Assembly (NCBI GenBank): GCA_033558025.1
Contig: JAUCEF010000009.1
Coordinates: 1,612,001 to 1,676,000, forward strand
Source of the DNA: Phytophthora sp. 'mugwort'
Taxonomy: Eukaryota > Oomycota > Peronosporomycetes > Peronosporales > Peronosporaceae
DNA: 64,000 bases
Direction: 5' to 3'
The notes beneath the pieces are model-generated. The model was not told the DNA's origin and ran no database searches. It saw nothing but the letters and a program-made list of their open reading frames with translations. Positions 50,160 through 61,925 of this stretch are shown here, piece after piece; the first letter of the stretch is position 1; each line of letters opens with the position of its first letter. A program made the position numbers and the translations under genes.

Positions 50160-51975
50160 GGGTGACAGTCATTCTACTAAAATCTCCACACCGCACACCT
50201 CATACGAGTGACAGTCATCCCCTTGAAATCTCTCCCGACTGGATGCCAAAGAAAATCGGCGGAATAGTGCTGTCGTTTGCAGTCGACGAGGGCAAGCGGC
50301 AACGGGTACTCGGCTCGAGGAAGTCAACGCGGGCTGTCAAGGCCAACGCGAGTGTGTGGTCCAATTGTACCAAACACAACATGAAGTACCAGCTGCTGCA
50401 GTGCAAGTCGGAAGCTCACCGCGATGCATGCCCCCCCCCTCCTCCCCCGTAAGGTGCGGGTGGCGCGGAAAAGTACTAACCTGTTCTGTGGTGCGACTAA
50501 TACCCCTGCTCGAGTACGGAAAGCATCTATCGGAGATGGTATCACTACGCAAAGCAGGCCTATCTAGACAGCAGAAGCAGTACTGCCAAGAGCTTACCAC
50601 GCAAAAATAAAGCACGCTCACGTGCGAAATGCTCTGCGCACCAATTTCGGTTTGGGAGTGGCGACGCTGTCTCGATCGCGTGTGGTTCAGAACGTCGTCA
50701 ACTACTATTATACTACCCAACTCGGCTGGTTATCGCAGCCGAGTTGGGTAGATCGGCGACATTGTGAGAGCTGTTCGAGATATGGCTTACAGAAGCGGCG
50801 ATGACGACAACCCTCCAATTTCGCTGACGTATGGCAAGACTTCCCACGGATAGTCGGCGATGGATCGGACTCCGAACCTTTCGCAGTGGTGATTGCCAGT
50901 GGGGCGCTATTAAGCGCCTCGGTCGGGACCCATAAATGTTCTTTCGCCTGGACGCGACATTCACATTTTAACAGGTCGGTTACCATGTACTAGTTCTAGG
51001 GATTCCGGATCGCGCGCGGACATTCACCTGGTATTTTCTGCATCGTATTAAAAGCGTCCACACGATGACCATAATGGCGGTTCGATCGTTGTACGCTGAG
51101 GTTACTGGCAAGCAAATTCGACTGAAGTTTGCGGTTGGCGATGCGGAGGATGGCCAGCTCAAAGCGCTGGAGAAGGTATTCAGATACAACTCGGACTTCA
51201 CATTTCTAATCTGCTTTTTTTCCATGTTATGAAGAAAGTTCAGGAAAGGGCAAGGTCGCTTCCGTATCGCGTGGCGAATGGTGTGCTTTCGCAAATCTAT
51301 GTCATTCACTTCTGCGCAACGTATGAAGAATTGGTTCGAGTCAAGGGAGTTTACTTGCAGCAGTTGAGCAGCCAGAACGAACTCAGTGCCTTTGCAGCCT
51401 ATTTCTCGACGCACTGGCTGAATAGAAGGTATTCGAGATGGCAATGCTGCTACGTGAAGCTTGAAGTTGCTACTACCATCAACCCCGTATAGTACGATCG
51501 GGTTATCAAGCGGGACTACTTGTTGAGCGCGGGATTAAAGGTGGGTCTTTTGATTATGGTTCTGACGGAGTGCTGTGTGAACGAGGGCGCTCGGACATAC
51601 GCATTTAAGATGCATCCCCAGTCGGCACTCATACGTCGGACAAAGCAGCTGGTAAGTGACAAACTTCAGCTAGGTCCAACACACAAGATAGCCGAAATAG
51701 TTATCGCGTTCGAGTGCAATCTCGCCCGGTCCGAGGTTCTACATATATTCCAGCCAAAAAGCACATGGAAGGATATCTAGCTGTGAAAGCTCAGATGGGA
51801 TGAACTACGCGAGAATGGAATTCCTAGGGCAACCTGCTGCAGGACGGCTTGTTCACGTGTCTGCGGGTGGTGTCAGTATAGATATTGCAGAAAGTTTGGA
51901 TGTTGCATCGATTTACAGTACTCTCGAATCGTCTCGTAGCACGTCAGCGCTTAGGAAAAAACAAAACGAGTCCTC
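50160..51975 (+). pseudogene. Mutator-like (MULE) transposase remnant
   Basis: Plus-strand pieces follow the order of oomycete MULE transposases. The N-terminal part has SVWSNCTKHNMKYQLLQCKS (50350-50410), a C-rich low-complexity tract, then SLRKAGLSRQQKQYCQELTT and a RVVQNVVNYYYTTQLG segment to about 50730. After a gap with no readable frame (50752-51030) come SLYAEVTGKQIRLKFAVGDA (an Asp in GDAED probably catalytic), SDFTFLICFFHVMKKVQERA, and a tail ending HWLNRRYSRWQCC (51440). Then follow RDYLLSAGLKVGLLIMVLTE and further fragments to about 51975. Many indels make it inactive. A SWIM zinc finger is not visible. Confidence 0.6.
50713..50751. repeat. Perfect 16-bp hairpin
   Basis: CTACCCAACTCGGCTG (50713-50728) and its exact reverse complement (50736-50751) surround a 7-base loop. 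It sits exactly where the readable MULE frame ends, so it may mark a deletion or insertion breakpoint. Confidence 0.85.
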
Positions 51976-53132
51976 GTGAACACTATTATTTTTCGCAAGA
52001 GATGAGTTGCAGAAGTAGTTGAAGCTGGTACGACTCCTGCTGGCAGACCAATGCTCAACAGAAATGCGTTAATGCAAATGTTCGTGAGATCCTTTTGCTT
52101 AATACAGCACTCATAGTGCATTTTGAATCGTTACTGCTCTACACGCATATATTGCTACCGTTTGTCACTACGGAAATGTTCTGACGACGCGTAGATCGAT
52201 CACAAATGCTTAGCTAGGGTGCATCTACGAACGCTCGACTGCATGATGTTTGAGAGCTCACACTATGAAGAGGTGTTGAGCACCTTGGGGTTCCTCACAG
52301 TCAAAACAGTACCGATAATGGACATAAAGTTGGGATTCATCGAGCGTTGAAATTATTCTCTCGTGACATTACGGCTTCATCGTAGAGTGATGCTCTTATA
52401 AGGATTTCATACCGCTTGCGTAGTCGTCGTCCGCTCGCTAGGTGGGTACGATGGTAAAGGCTCAAGGACCCGGTCATCCATCCACACTACGACGACTGCG
52501 TTCCCAAGCTTCCCGTTTCGGCTGTTTTGGACTTTTTTTATCCTCGCGCTCGGTGTGGATCCGTTCCCCCACGTGCCACGCGGATCCGCTCAATGTAGCT
52601 GGCGTGCAGGCGCTTGTGTAGCTTCGAATCGGGATCACCGCATGTTTCGCGCTCCGTGCGGCGCCAGCACGCCTCCAAGATTTCAAATCTAGTTGCTTGC
52701 TATCACTTCACTTAGCAGGGGATCGCGAGGTATCTGCCAGTATGCTAGCCGGCAGATACTTCGCGATATCCTGCTGCGCCTTTTTTGGCGATGCTTTCTG
52801 TCTATACGACTGCGTAGGAAAGTCTCGTCGTGCTTCCGACGCTTTCCTCGATCTATGTTCTTTTGTACCCACGCGTAGTCTTAGGCCGAAGTTTTGTCAT
52901 GAAGGCGGCAGAATATTAATAGCGCGTGTACGTCGCTTGCGAATCTCCATAAACGAAGTGCCTGGTAGTTTTACGGTACTGCGTACTCAAGTATGGAGTT
53001 TTGATTGGGTAATTTCTACACGTGTCAGAATCTGATTGGTACGGAAACAACTACCGTGACGAATATTTAAGGTATTAGTGGCGTAGTATCCTAACGACAT
53101 TCACTGTATTGCATGAAGAGCACCGTAATTGG
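51976..53132. other. No recognisable gene
   Basis: No motif-bearing frame on either strand. The longest plus-strand open stretch (52697-53035) has no recognisable domain. Probably decayed repeat sequence. Confidence 0.4.
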
Positions 53133-53918
53133 TCAGTACGGTACGTACCAGAATGTACCGTGATTGAGCTCGCATCCTGGTTCCCTAATTGGTTGAGGCA
53201 CCTCATACTCCGCGGCCTGCCTCGACCTTCTTCGACTACATATTCGCCCCCTCCTCCCCAGCGTCAGTATCTCCGTCATGCCCACCTTGCTGTCCGATCG
53301 AATCGGAACGTTGGCCTCGTCTTCGCGTTGGGTTTCCTGCTCACGTTGAGCGTGGAGACGCCGAAGAACGTATAATACACCGCGGCGGTCAGATATGCTA
53401 TTATAAACTAGGTTTTCATCGTTTTCGCGTTGTTTATTCGTTTGTGTGAGACTTTCATGGGCGCTCGCCGGGCTTTGCGACGTGGATTCCAAAAGTTTGC
53501 AGTAGGCCATGAATTATTCTTCAGCTTGATCTGTATCTGCTTCTTACTTTCTGCTTGTAGGTGTCCACCTCGTCATCAGCAGCAGCGGCGGTTCCCAGCT
53601 TTATCCGTTCCGGATCAAGTCTTTCAGCGCGATCGGCGGTTTTTCTTGTTGTTCGTCTTCGCTGCTCACCGTCAGATCAACTACGACGTTGCAGGCCTGA
53701 TCCGTCAGCCTCACAGGTCCGGCTCGCTGTTCCTGCTCGTATTGCCGGCCTCGTCGCTGTTTCTGTTCACAAGGACGACGACGCGCTGCATCTTTCGAAG
53801 TGGTTGCTTACTTGTCTTTGGGTTTGTGATTGCTATACCAAATTTCACATGGTATTGTGTGTCCACATTCAGCAGCCGTTTGCCAAAAGAGTGCCACAAC
53901 AACTTTCACGCAAAATAG
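53133..53918. other. Unresolved overlapping open stretches
   Basis: Both strands remain open over several hundred bases (plus 53430-53918 and 53561-54001; minus 53510-53133). The minus strand contains VVVDLTVSSEDEQQEK-type sequence near 53690-53640 in a third frame, which looks more like real protein than the Phe/Leu/Arg-rich plus-strand readings. No family can be assigned. Confidence 0.25.
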
Positions 53919-55033
53919 TGTGCCCACAAATAACAACCGTTGCCAGAACTAAGGAGAGACGCGTACCAAAACAAGGTAGTTGGCCAGAACGGGATAACTA
54001 ACGGGGGATGGGCGATGGCGTTTTTGTGTGCACGTCCATAGATGAAAGAGGATGAGCGGAGGGCGGAGGATGACATAAAAGCGGAGGACTGGCCGTCACC
54101 CCCCCCCCCCCTTTACGAAACACACAAAAAGGATGTGTGTTATTCAGGCCTAATTCGGTACTCTTCATATTTCGTCGGACCCATGCCATCCAACATTAGA
54201 GATTTGCGGAGGATTATTTTCGCCAAGCTATCGGCGCGGTGTATTCTCGAGTTAGTGTTGCATTCTGCGTCTCCCGTAGATGCTCGTTTCTTTGAACAAT
54301 TTAGACGAACCTTCGTCCAGTGCCGCTGGTCGAGCGCTTAGAATTGCATGTATCTACTTTCTTATTCGAAAATCACCGCCTGAGGTGGAATATCTGTCGC
54401 GGTCATCCAGGGGGAGTCAGCACAAGCAACGCCTGAACACGCACACGTCTTGAACACCCTCTGGCGGCCGGCCACATCACAGGCAAGCGCTAATGATGGG
54501 GCAATCGATGCCCTCCTGTACTCCCACTGCACGCAAATGTTGCCATATCCTTTCGCACGGAATGGGCACAACAATTCATCCGTGCTCGCCATCGAGCAAG
54601 GGTCGAGCAAATATCTTTCTAAAGCGATTAAGCTGTAGTGAATCCGGACAAGAGGCCCGGGAACTTGGCGAGGAATACAAGCCCAATATTCCCCGCGCGC
54701 GGTATTCGCACGTCCAAGGTAGGTTGCACAAGTATGCCTGGCGTATTTGGGCCTGTTCCAATCTTTGTTTGCGTTACGCTTGTGAAAAACTATCCCAACG
54801 TTATCGCCCTCATTGCTGATGTAACCTGAATGAATAATTTCGACGGACTAAGAGCGGCATATTAAATTCCACTGCATACCAAGATATGAGTACCACCACT
54901 AGTGACTTTTTAAATAAGTGGAATACGACAACCGCATTTTGCTTGCCATTTGGCCTGACGAGCTCCCCTCTGATATCGCTACGCCTCCATCTGTTTGCGA
55001 CCAGCAAAAATGTTGTTTTCATGTCATCCGAAA
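53919..55033. other. No recognisable gene
   Basis: Contains a C13 run at 54099-54111. Short open stretches on both strands near 54490-54820 and 54810-55220 show no recognisable domain. Confidence 0.4.
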
Positions 55034-55161
55034 GCATAAAGGAGGGCGAGCTTGGTCTACCTGTAAATTTTCTTGATAGCACTGCCACACCCTCATAGCA
55101 TAAAGGAGGGAGAGCTTGGTCTGCCTGTAAATTTTCTTGATAGCACTGCCACACCCTCATA
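55034..55161 (+). repeat. 64-bp tandem duplication, two copies
   Basis: Units 55034-55097 and 55098-55161 start GCATAAAGGAGGG and differ at only about two positions by eye. The near identity points to a recent duplication. Confidence 0.9.
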
Positions 55162-56118
55162 GCATAGTAACCGTCAGCGTTTTGTCGCTGGCAATAATAA
55201 TATACACTGAATATATGCATACATTGACATTAATCCCAATTCGCCTCAAATACTGCTTGGGTCCATCCTTTGCCTCACCAATTCATGTCACGATACCACG
55301 GCCTTAACTGCGGTCGACCGTTCGCGTCTTGGCCGACGTGCTGGGCAGAGAAACAAATGGTGAGACCAGCGGGACGCCACCGATGCCCACAGAGTTTTAG
55401 ACGTAGGGGTAGTTGGCGAGGAAACCTCTTAATTCGAGGCACTGGTGGGCTGTTAGCGGTAGTGGGGGTGGTAGTGACGCAGGTTCAATGTATTTCAGAT
55501 TTGAGCGTTAGTTCGGGTACCTTCGATTTGGCCAACGTTTCTAATGTATCCATATTTCTGGTAAAACGATAGAGCTGGATCATTTACGCTGTTGCTGAAA
55601 CCTTAAGACAATGGATGGACGGGTGTTCTTAAATACAAGTCTGTTATTACGAAAAAGCATGAATCATCCAATATTAACTTTGTGATATCAAACGGCCCCG
55701 GATATACAATAAAAACGGATGTTCTAAACGGCACCGGATGTGCGTAAAGATCGAAGGACACGAAATCGATGTACGATTTAGTTCATCACGTGAACGTCGT
55801 GCCCCTGTCGGACACACTGCATGCGCATCTCTAACCTCGATCTTTCGAAATTCGTGTATCCAGCATCAGCTGTTTGCTCCAATCGGAGTCTCCACTGGGT
55901 ATTTTCTGTGTTTCAGAAAAATTAATGTTCACAATTCGGGACATGTGCGTGCATTTCCGATTTTGACGAAGGTCTGACACCAACAGCTCCTCTAATCTCA
56001 GTGGCGCATGCATGCGCCCGTGTCCGGCTGTGACTGCATTAGGTCATATTCTGCGCTTGGTTCCTCGCATCAGGACGCTTCGGTCATCATTCCACTGGAT
56101 CAGGCATGCGCATCCGAG
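55162..56118. other. No recognisable gene
   Basis: No motif-bearing frame. The plus-strand stretch 55270-55572 stays open but has no recognisable domain. The last five bases, CCGAG, are the left target-site duplication of the retrotransposon. Confidence 0.4.
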
Positions 56119-56369
56119 TGTGGTGGGGCGACGGTCTTCATGACCTGACCTCGCACTGAGCTGATGGTAGAGGATGACCTCAGCTAAAGCTGGCGTAGGG
56201 TAAGACCCTGAGGTGGGTAAAAGTAGAGCTGGTGTCACTACAGCAATGTAGGAGTACCTGACGAGAGGTTTGACCGAACGTTTTCTAAGACTTGCAGACT
56301 ACAAGCAACCAAGGGTTTAGAGAAAGCGCCAGTTTCCCTCGTGAGTTTGTTCAATCGGATTCTACTACA
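56119..56369 (+). repeat. 5' LTR
   Basis: Begins TGTGGTGGGG and ends TTCTACTACA, so it has TG...CA ends. It aligns along its full length with 60983-61232. The sequence just inside (AAGTTAACTTTAG) does not give a clear TGG-type primer-binding site. Confidence 0.88.
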
Positions 56370-56383
56370 AAGTTAACTTTAGT

Positions 56384-57331
56384 GTTCAAGAAAACGACAC
56401 GGACAACAGAGCTACGCCGACCGACGCTACCGGGACTGCTACTGCTGCATCTCCTGATGTGACCCAGCCAGTGGCAGGAAACGGGCGACCGCCGCGGTCA
56501 AGGGCAAGGGTGGAAACAGTATCTGCGAATGCGGACCAAGCCAAGTCGAAGCAAGGGCAAGAAACCCACTCGCAACGGAAACACCAATATATCTCGGCGA
56601 GATGATGCTCCCGCAGCTCCGGCCGGGCTGCAAGGTGGCTCAATGTCGAGATCCAACAATCAGGAACTGGATTATCCCACCGTGGCCCACCCGATCTTCG
56701 CGGTCTTGGTGGCGCCGAAGGTGGAGGACACGTCGCACGAAGCGCTTACCCGCTGGGTTGACCTTCGTCTGGAGTATGAAGAGATCATGAGGGCGCGCTG
56801 TAGGCGTCTGGGGAAGATTTGAAGCCAGTCATGAGGTCAATCAGGAACTCTTTTGATGACAGCTTCCTTGAGATATTGTGCGAGACCAAATGGGACAAGA
56901 AGTAGGAGAAGCTCACGGATGAGTTCATCTGGGATTGGATCATGAAGACCGTGCAGAGCTTCAAGAACAACGTCCTGCCGAACATTGACGAGCTTTTCCA
57001 GGACAAATTTGTGATGGCCACGGCCAAGACGGACGTCGATGCCAGAGTTATGGATTATTTTCATCCGTGCAACACGATCATCAAGAACAACGGCTTGGCG
57101 AGTTTGTTTCCAGGTGACAAAGGAACCAAGAAAAAATGCAAGGTTCTTTTGAGCTGCTTACCTGGCGAGTTGAAATCAAGATTGAAGAGCGAGATCGACT
57201 TCCGCTTGCCTACCGCAAAGTCCAACATTGCTGAGCTGTTCAGGATTGTCAGTGAAAAGGCTTTGGAGATTGATCGAGAAGGCAAAGCCCCGTCTCACCA
57301 AAACCGGCACCGCAAAGCTAAAGCGAATTAG
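56384..57331 (+). pseudogene. Gypsy gag remnant
   Basis: A first frame (about 56384-56600) reads an acidic, Thr/Ala-rich N-terminus. A second frame (56600-56820) continues with NNQELDYPTVAHPIFAVLVA and WVDLRLEYEEIMRARCR. The capsid-like part (56820-57331) has RNSFDDSFLEILCETKWDK, an in-frame TAG near 56905, then DEFIWDWIMKTVQSFKNNVL, VDARVMDYFHPCNTIIKNN and KVLLSCLPGELKSRLKSEID. No zinc knuckle is visible. At least two frame changes and stops interrupt it. Confidence 0.6.
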
Positions 57332-57339
57332 CGCGTGTC

Positions 57340-60300
57340 TGCCTGACCGGCACGGTCAACCCCGTATGTTGCGTGTTGGTGGCGTTGTGGATGTGGAATA
57401 CTATCCGCATTCTGGAGCTGAAATCTCTTGCATTAGCTTCACGACTTTAGAGAAGATTGGTGAGCAAGGTGTGAGCTTCGAAGTGACGAAGTTGATGGAC
57501 CCGATCGAGTGTGATCTACCGGGTGGAAACAAGACGTGGGCGAGTGAATCAACAAAACTGTGCCCGTCACTCATATCGGCTGCAGAGCCTGTCAACATTT
57601 TTAAACCGGTAACATGCTTGATCCTGAAGAATGATGGTGATGAATTCTTGCTTGGTGACGATGCTCTGAAGATGATCGGGATCGATGTCGGACGGCAGTT
57701 GGAGCTGATGGCGTCTCCAAGCGGAGACGATGGAGACGATGATGAAGAAGCCCTGACGTGGCGGCAGGCGACAATGATGAAGTCGCGATTCGGTTGGCGG
57801 TGGAGTTGATGATCGAGCAGGTTTTGTCTGAGGGGTTTCCTGTGGACAAAGTCGAAAGGCTACGCACCATTGCGTACGCTCACGATGTTTGGCGGGTCGT
57901 TCGGCAATGCCCCCCCCCCCCCCCCCCCCCGGCAAATGTTGAGCCGATGAGAGTGAAGATGAAGACTGGCTGTCGACCATACAAAGCCAAAGCTCGCAAG
58001 TACGCACCGGAGTACCAGGCGTTTCTAGAGTCGTTCAACGAAATGTTGGTCAAGCTGGGCTGGGTTTACGAGAACCCGACAAGTCGATGGGCTTGTGCAG
58101 CCTTACCAGTGAGAAAGCAAGGCGGCCGGGCATTCTGACAAACGGTGGATTACAAGCCTTTCAAAGTGCAGACTCAACCGATGGTTGGTTTAATGCCCAA
58201 TTTGCACGTTGACTTGGAAAAAAGTGAGAGGTTGCAGCCACTTCGGACTGTTTGACTTCATCACGGGCTACGGGCATTTCCCTCTTGCCAAGGAGTGCCA
58301 GGATCGGTTATCATACATGACACACAGGAAGATATACATTCCTCGACGGGTGCCGCAGAGCAGTGCAGACGCCGCGCTACACTTTCAGTCGACGATCGAG
58401 CGTTGCTGCGCTGAGTTGTTGTACAAGCACTTGTTAAGTATGGATTACCGCCGACGTTGACACGTACCTCGACAAGTTACAGCGACTGCTGGAGCTTACG
58501 TCAAAGTTCGGGTTCTAGCTTAGCGTCACCAAGTCATGCCTGTACAAACGAGAAGTGAAGTGATGTGGAAAGGTGATAAACGGCGAAGGTGTCAGACATG
58601 ACCCGAGCATCTAGAGGCTCTGACTAGCATGCCGTACCCGACAAACGCTGGAGAACTCCAGCGGTCTTGTGCTCGGCTAACTGGATGAGGGATAGCATTG
58701 TCGACTACGCAAGATTGTCCCGTCCTCTGCAGGACTTGGAACACGCGATGGCGAAAGCGTCCACGAGAACGAAGCGGGTGGCAGCGGGAATCCCGGTCGC
58801 ACATACCGAGCAGGAATGCGAGGCGTACGACAAAACTTAAGCACACTCTGGCGGATGCAGCCACCCTGGCTTTCCCAAAGCCCGATGCTGAGATGATTCT
58901 TCTCACGGATGCATCCGACGTTGGCTGGTCGGTGATTGCCTCTCAGGTGACGAAAATGGAAAAGCGACGCAGACATCCAGGACCAGCAGCACGAGCTGCT
59001 TATCTGTCTTGGTGGTACCTTTACTGGAGCACAGAAGAATTGGAGTGTCATTGAGAAAGAGGCGTACCCCATTATCGTCGCGAGCAATAAGCTCAGCTAC
59101 TTACTGTTGCGACCGCGTGGTTTCCGCATGTATTGCGACCACCGCAACCTGATACATGTATTTGCACCCGGGCATGAAGTGAAGAAGCATGTTCGCTGCA
59201 AATTACTACGTTGGGCCATAAGTTAATGGAGTATCGATACTCCATCGAACACATCGACGGCGTGCACAATGTTTGGGCGGACATGGTATCCCCGTGGGCT
59301 GGAGCTCCTCGCGTTTCAAGTGTAGCAGTGAGGCGAGTCACGTTGCGGCGAGAACGCGAAGAGGAAGCCGAGCCAGCCACGAATACTAGCAGCCGTGTAC
59401 CCTCATCCGGCCGTTCAGCGATGGTAATTTTGTGTGGCCAGCTACCGATGAGCTCTTTGCAGCGCAACCCCGCGACATATCGTGGAACACCCGCAAGACT
59501 TGACGAGACCGAGTGATGGTTTGCTGTGCAGCAATGGGCGTATTTGGATCCCTGCCGACGAGTCTAGCTTGCTGAAGCGGCTACTAGTGATCAGCCATTG
59601 TGGCGCACAGGGTCATAGAGGTCGTGATGCTCTGATGAACGTGGTAAACCGACGGTTTATCGTCCGGAACCTCTCAGCCGTGGTCAAGACTTTTCTTGCT
59701 GGCTGCCTCATGTGCCAGCACGTCAAAGGAAGGAAGGTGGCGAACTGACCATGGGCAGAGACATTCCGATGTGACGAAAGAAATGGAGCTTTGCATTGGG
59801 ACTTCGTGCATCTTGGTGAATCCGACGGCAGCTATAAGTACTTGCTCGTACTTTGCGCACTGCCGACTGCAAGAGTGGCAGTTGAAGCGATATTGGACTG
59901 GCATAGCCGATATGATACACCTAGAGTTTGGATCAGCGACCAGGGCACACACTTTAATACCGAGTGGTGATCGAGGTGGCAAGGCGTCTCAACAGCAATC
60001 AGCGCTTCACTATGGCGTAGTGCCCGTGGATAAATGGCTCCATTGAGAGACTGAACAGAGACATTGTCCAAGTCTTGCGAGCTATGTGCCTTGAAGGCAA
60101 GGTTGACATCCGAGATTGGACTCATTTCGTCCCGGTGGTGCAGGCCGGTTTGAACCACACACCGGTACCGTCTCTCGCCAACAAAGCACCAGTAGAGTTG
60201 TTTTGCGTTCTACCTGCTGCACCTCCACTCGATTTCGGGCTCGACAGCGAGACAGGAGATATTGTCACGATTGATTTGACATCCGGAGATCTTGAACGGA

Positions 60301-60850
60301 AGTTGTCCGCGCTGCGAACTCGTGTGCACGAAATGTACAAAAAGGTGCAGACGGCAAGGTCGGAACAAACCAAGCGGAATCATAATATGCAGAAAGGAGC
60401 CAGGTTGGCGAACTTCGATGTTGGTGATTACGTCCTACGACCAAGAGTGGACCAAAGTACAACGACAAGCTTCTAGTCACCTGGATTGGTCCGTACCAAG
60501 TGATGGGACAGACGAACAATTATTTCGCGTACAGCACCTAGTGACTGGCGCAGAATCAGACGTGCACGCTTCACGCTTGAAGTTCTACGCGATGAATTAT
60601 TTGAGGTGACGGAGCACGTGAGCACGTGGCTGCTCAGGGATTGTCCTTACGGTCGCAGAACTCAAAGATCACCGGTGGAATTTCGGCAAAGCGGTGCTAC
60701 GGGATACTGGTAGGGAGGAAAGGTCTGGAGCCAATTGAGGACTAACGGGAGTCGCTCAAATCACTATACAAGGACATTCCTGTGATGGTGAAGCAGTTCA
60801 TTGCAAGGGAGGGTGACGTCGAGTTTCGTGCAGCCTTGGAGCAACTTTAA
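57340..60850 (+). pseudogene. Gypsy pol remnant (PR-RT-RH-IN-chromo)
   Basis: The protease near 57410 reads HSGAEISCISF where DSGA is expected. Reverse transcriptase pieces follow between 57950 and 58600, with YAPEYQAFLESFNEMLVKLG, TVDYKPFKVQTQPMVGLMPN and ALHFQSTIERCCAELLYKHL. The catalytic YxDD box is missing: the sequence jumps from the KHLL region to the part normally following it (DVDTYLDK). RNase H lies near 58840-59250 (AEMILLTDASDVGWSVIASQ; ISLMEYRYSIEHIDGVHN). Integrase has the HHCC finger (59600-59740: HCGAQGHRGRDALM, FLAGCLMCQHVKG) and core pieces (WDFVHLGESDGSYKYLLVLC; VWISDQGTHFNTEW). A chromodomain-like tail (GRKGLEPIED) lies near 60705-60740. A C21 run at 57910-57930 lies in the RT region. 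Many stops; inactive. Confidence 0.78.
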
Positions 60851-60982
60851 CACTTCAAGTTGAAGAGCGAGCAGACACGTGCCCATGTACCCCGAAAATG
60901 GTACACCATTGAGTTTCATACATTCGAGCAACATCCAGAACAGTTCGACTCGAAGACGCGTGGTCAAGTCTTGGTGGGGCGG

Positions 60983-61232
60983 TGTAGTGGGGTGACGGTC
61001 TTCATGGCCTGACCACGCACTTGGATGATGGTGGAGGATGACCTCAGCTAAAGCTGGCGCAGGGTAAGACTCTGAGGTTTGTAAAACTAGAGCAGGTATC
61101 ACTACAGCAGTGTAGGAGTACTGACGAGAGATTTGACCGAACTTTTTCTAAGACTTGCAGACTACAAACAACCAAGGGTTTAGAGAAAGCGCCAGTTTCC
61201 CTCGTGAGTTTGTTCAATCGGATTCTACTACA
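60983..61232 (+). repeat. 3' LTR
   Basis: Begins TGTAGTGGGG and ends TTCTACTACA. It aligns over its whole length with the 5' LTR. A short purine-rich stretch (GGTGGGGCGG) immediately before it may be the polypurine tract. Confidence 0.88.
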
Positions 61233-61925
61233 CCGAGCCAATTCGCGCGCTGGTCACACAGCGACCCGTCAGCTCTGGGCAAGGCGTCCCGTTGGTTTCG
61301 ACTATTGGGATATTCAGTGGTGGATTTGAGCCATTTTCGCGGGCTGCAAGGTCGACGTGAGAGTTGTGAAAGTTACCACACAGTACGGGGGCTGGCGCTC
61401 TTATAGTATTTCTTAAACTAGGGACGAGAAGAAGAGCTGGGGGACGAGAATAAAATTAGCTTGTGTTGTTATGTTGATGCCGCCACTGCCATTATCCAGA
61501 GATTGCGCGGCGGTTGGACGAGATCATCTTTGAATATGGTCCAACGAGGAGATCAGTCGACGATCCGGTGGCTACTGAATACAGTTCACATAACTGAACT
61601 TCATCTACCTCCGCTGGAGAGGAACGGCGCAGTCGCTGGCGGTCACATGGAGATTTCTCGCTGGAGATTTGACCTGCTAAGCTTTGGTTCTTGTTGGTAA
61701 TTTCAAGACTTGTTGATTGAACGTTAGCGCGGCTATCCTGCAGTTCTTCCTATTCTCGCATTTTCTCACTTTGTCCCTTTCTCATCTTTTTTTTCCTGGG
61801 ATATCGCAGGAGCGAGCTGCACTTCGGCAACCAACATTCAATTTGGCACAACATCTTCCTCCATAGTTAATGTCTTGAAGGGCTTCGCTCGCCACATATG
61901 AATACTTTCATGATAATGCTGCTTG
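61233..61925. other. No recognisable gene
   Basis: Begins with the right CCGAG target duplication. The plus-strand open stretch 61461-61700 has no recognisable domain. It may include the 3' end or LTR of the minus-strand Gypsy fragment that follows. Confidence 0.4.

Larger units (their letters stand above)
56119..61232 (+). mobile_element. Complete but inactive Ty3/Gypsy LTR retrotransposon
   Basis: Two LTRs of about 250 bp (56119-56369 and 60983-61232) flank gag and pol remnants on the plus strand. The five bases CCGAG just left (56114-56118) are repeated exactly just right (61233-61237) as a target-site duplication. The internal gene order is gag, protease, reverse transcriptase, RNase H, integrase, then a chromodomain-like tail, which is the Gypsy order. 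LTR differences (roughly 20 by eye) and many stops show an old insertion. Confidence 0.88.

Noticed and set aside
53430..53918. 162-codon plus-strand frame as a gene
   Set aside because: Composition is Phe/Leu/Arg/Cys-biased as in an antisense frame, and another frame on the same strand overlaps it.
61461..61700. Small plus-strand gene between the two retroelements
   Set aside because: No motif, no promoter evidence, and its position fits the end of the minus-strand Gypsy fragment.
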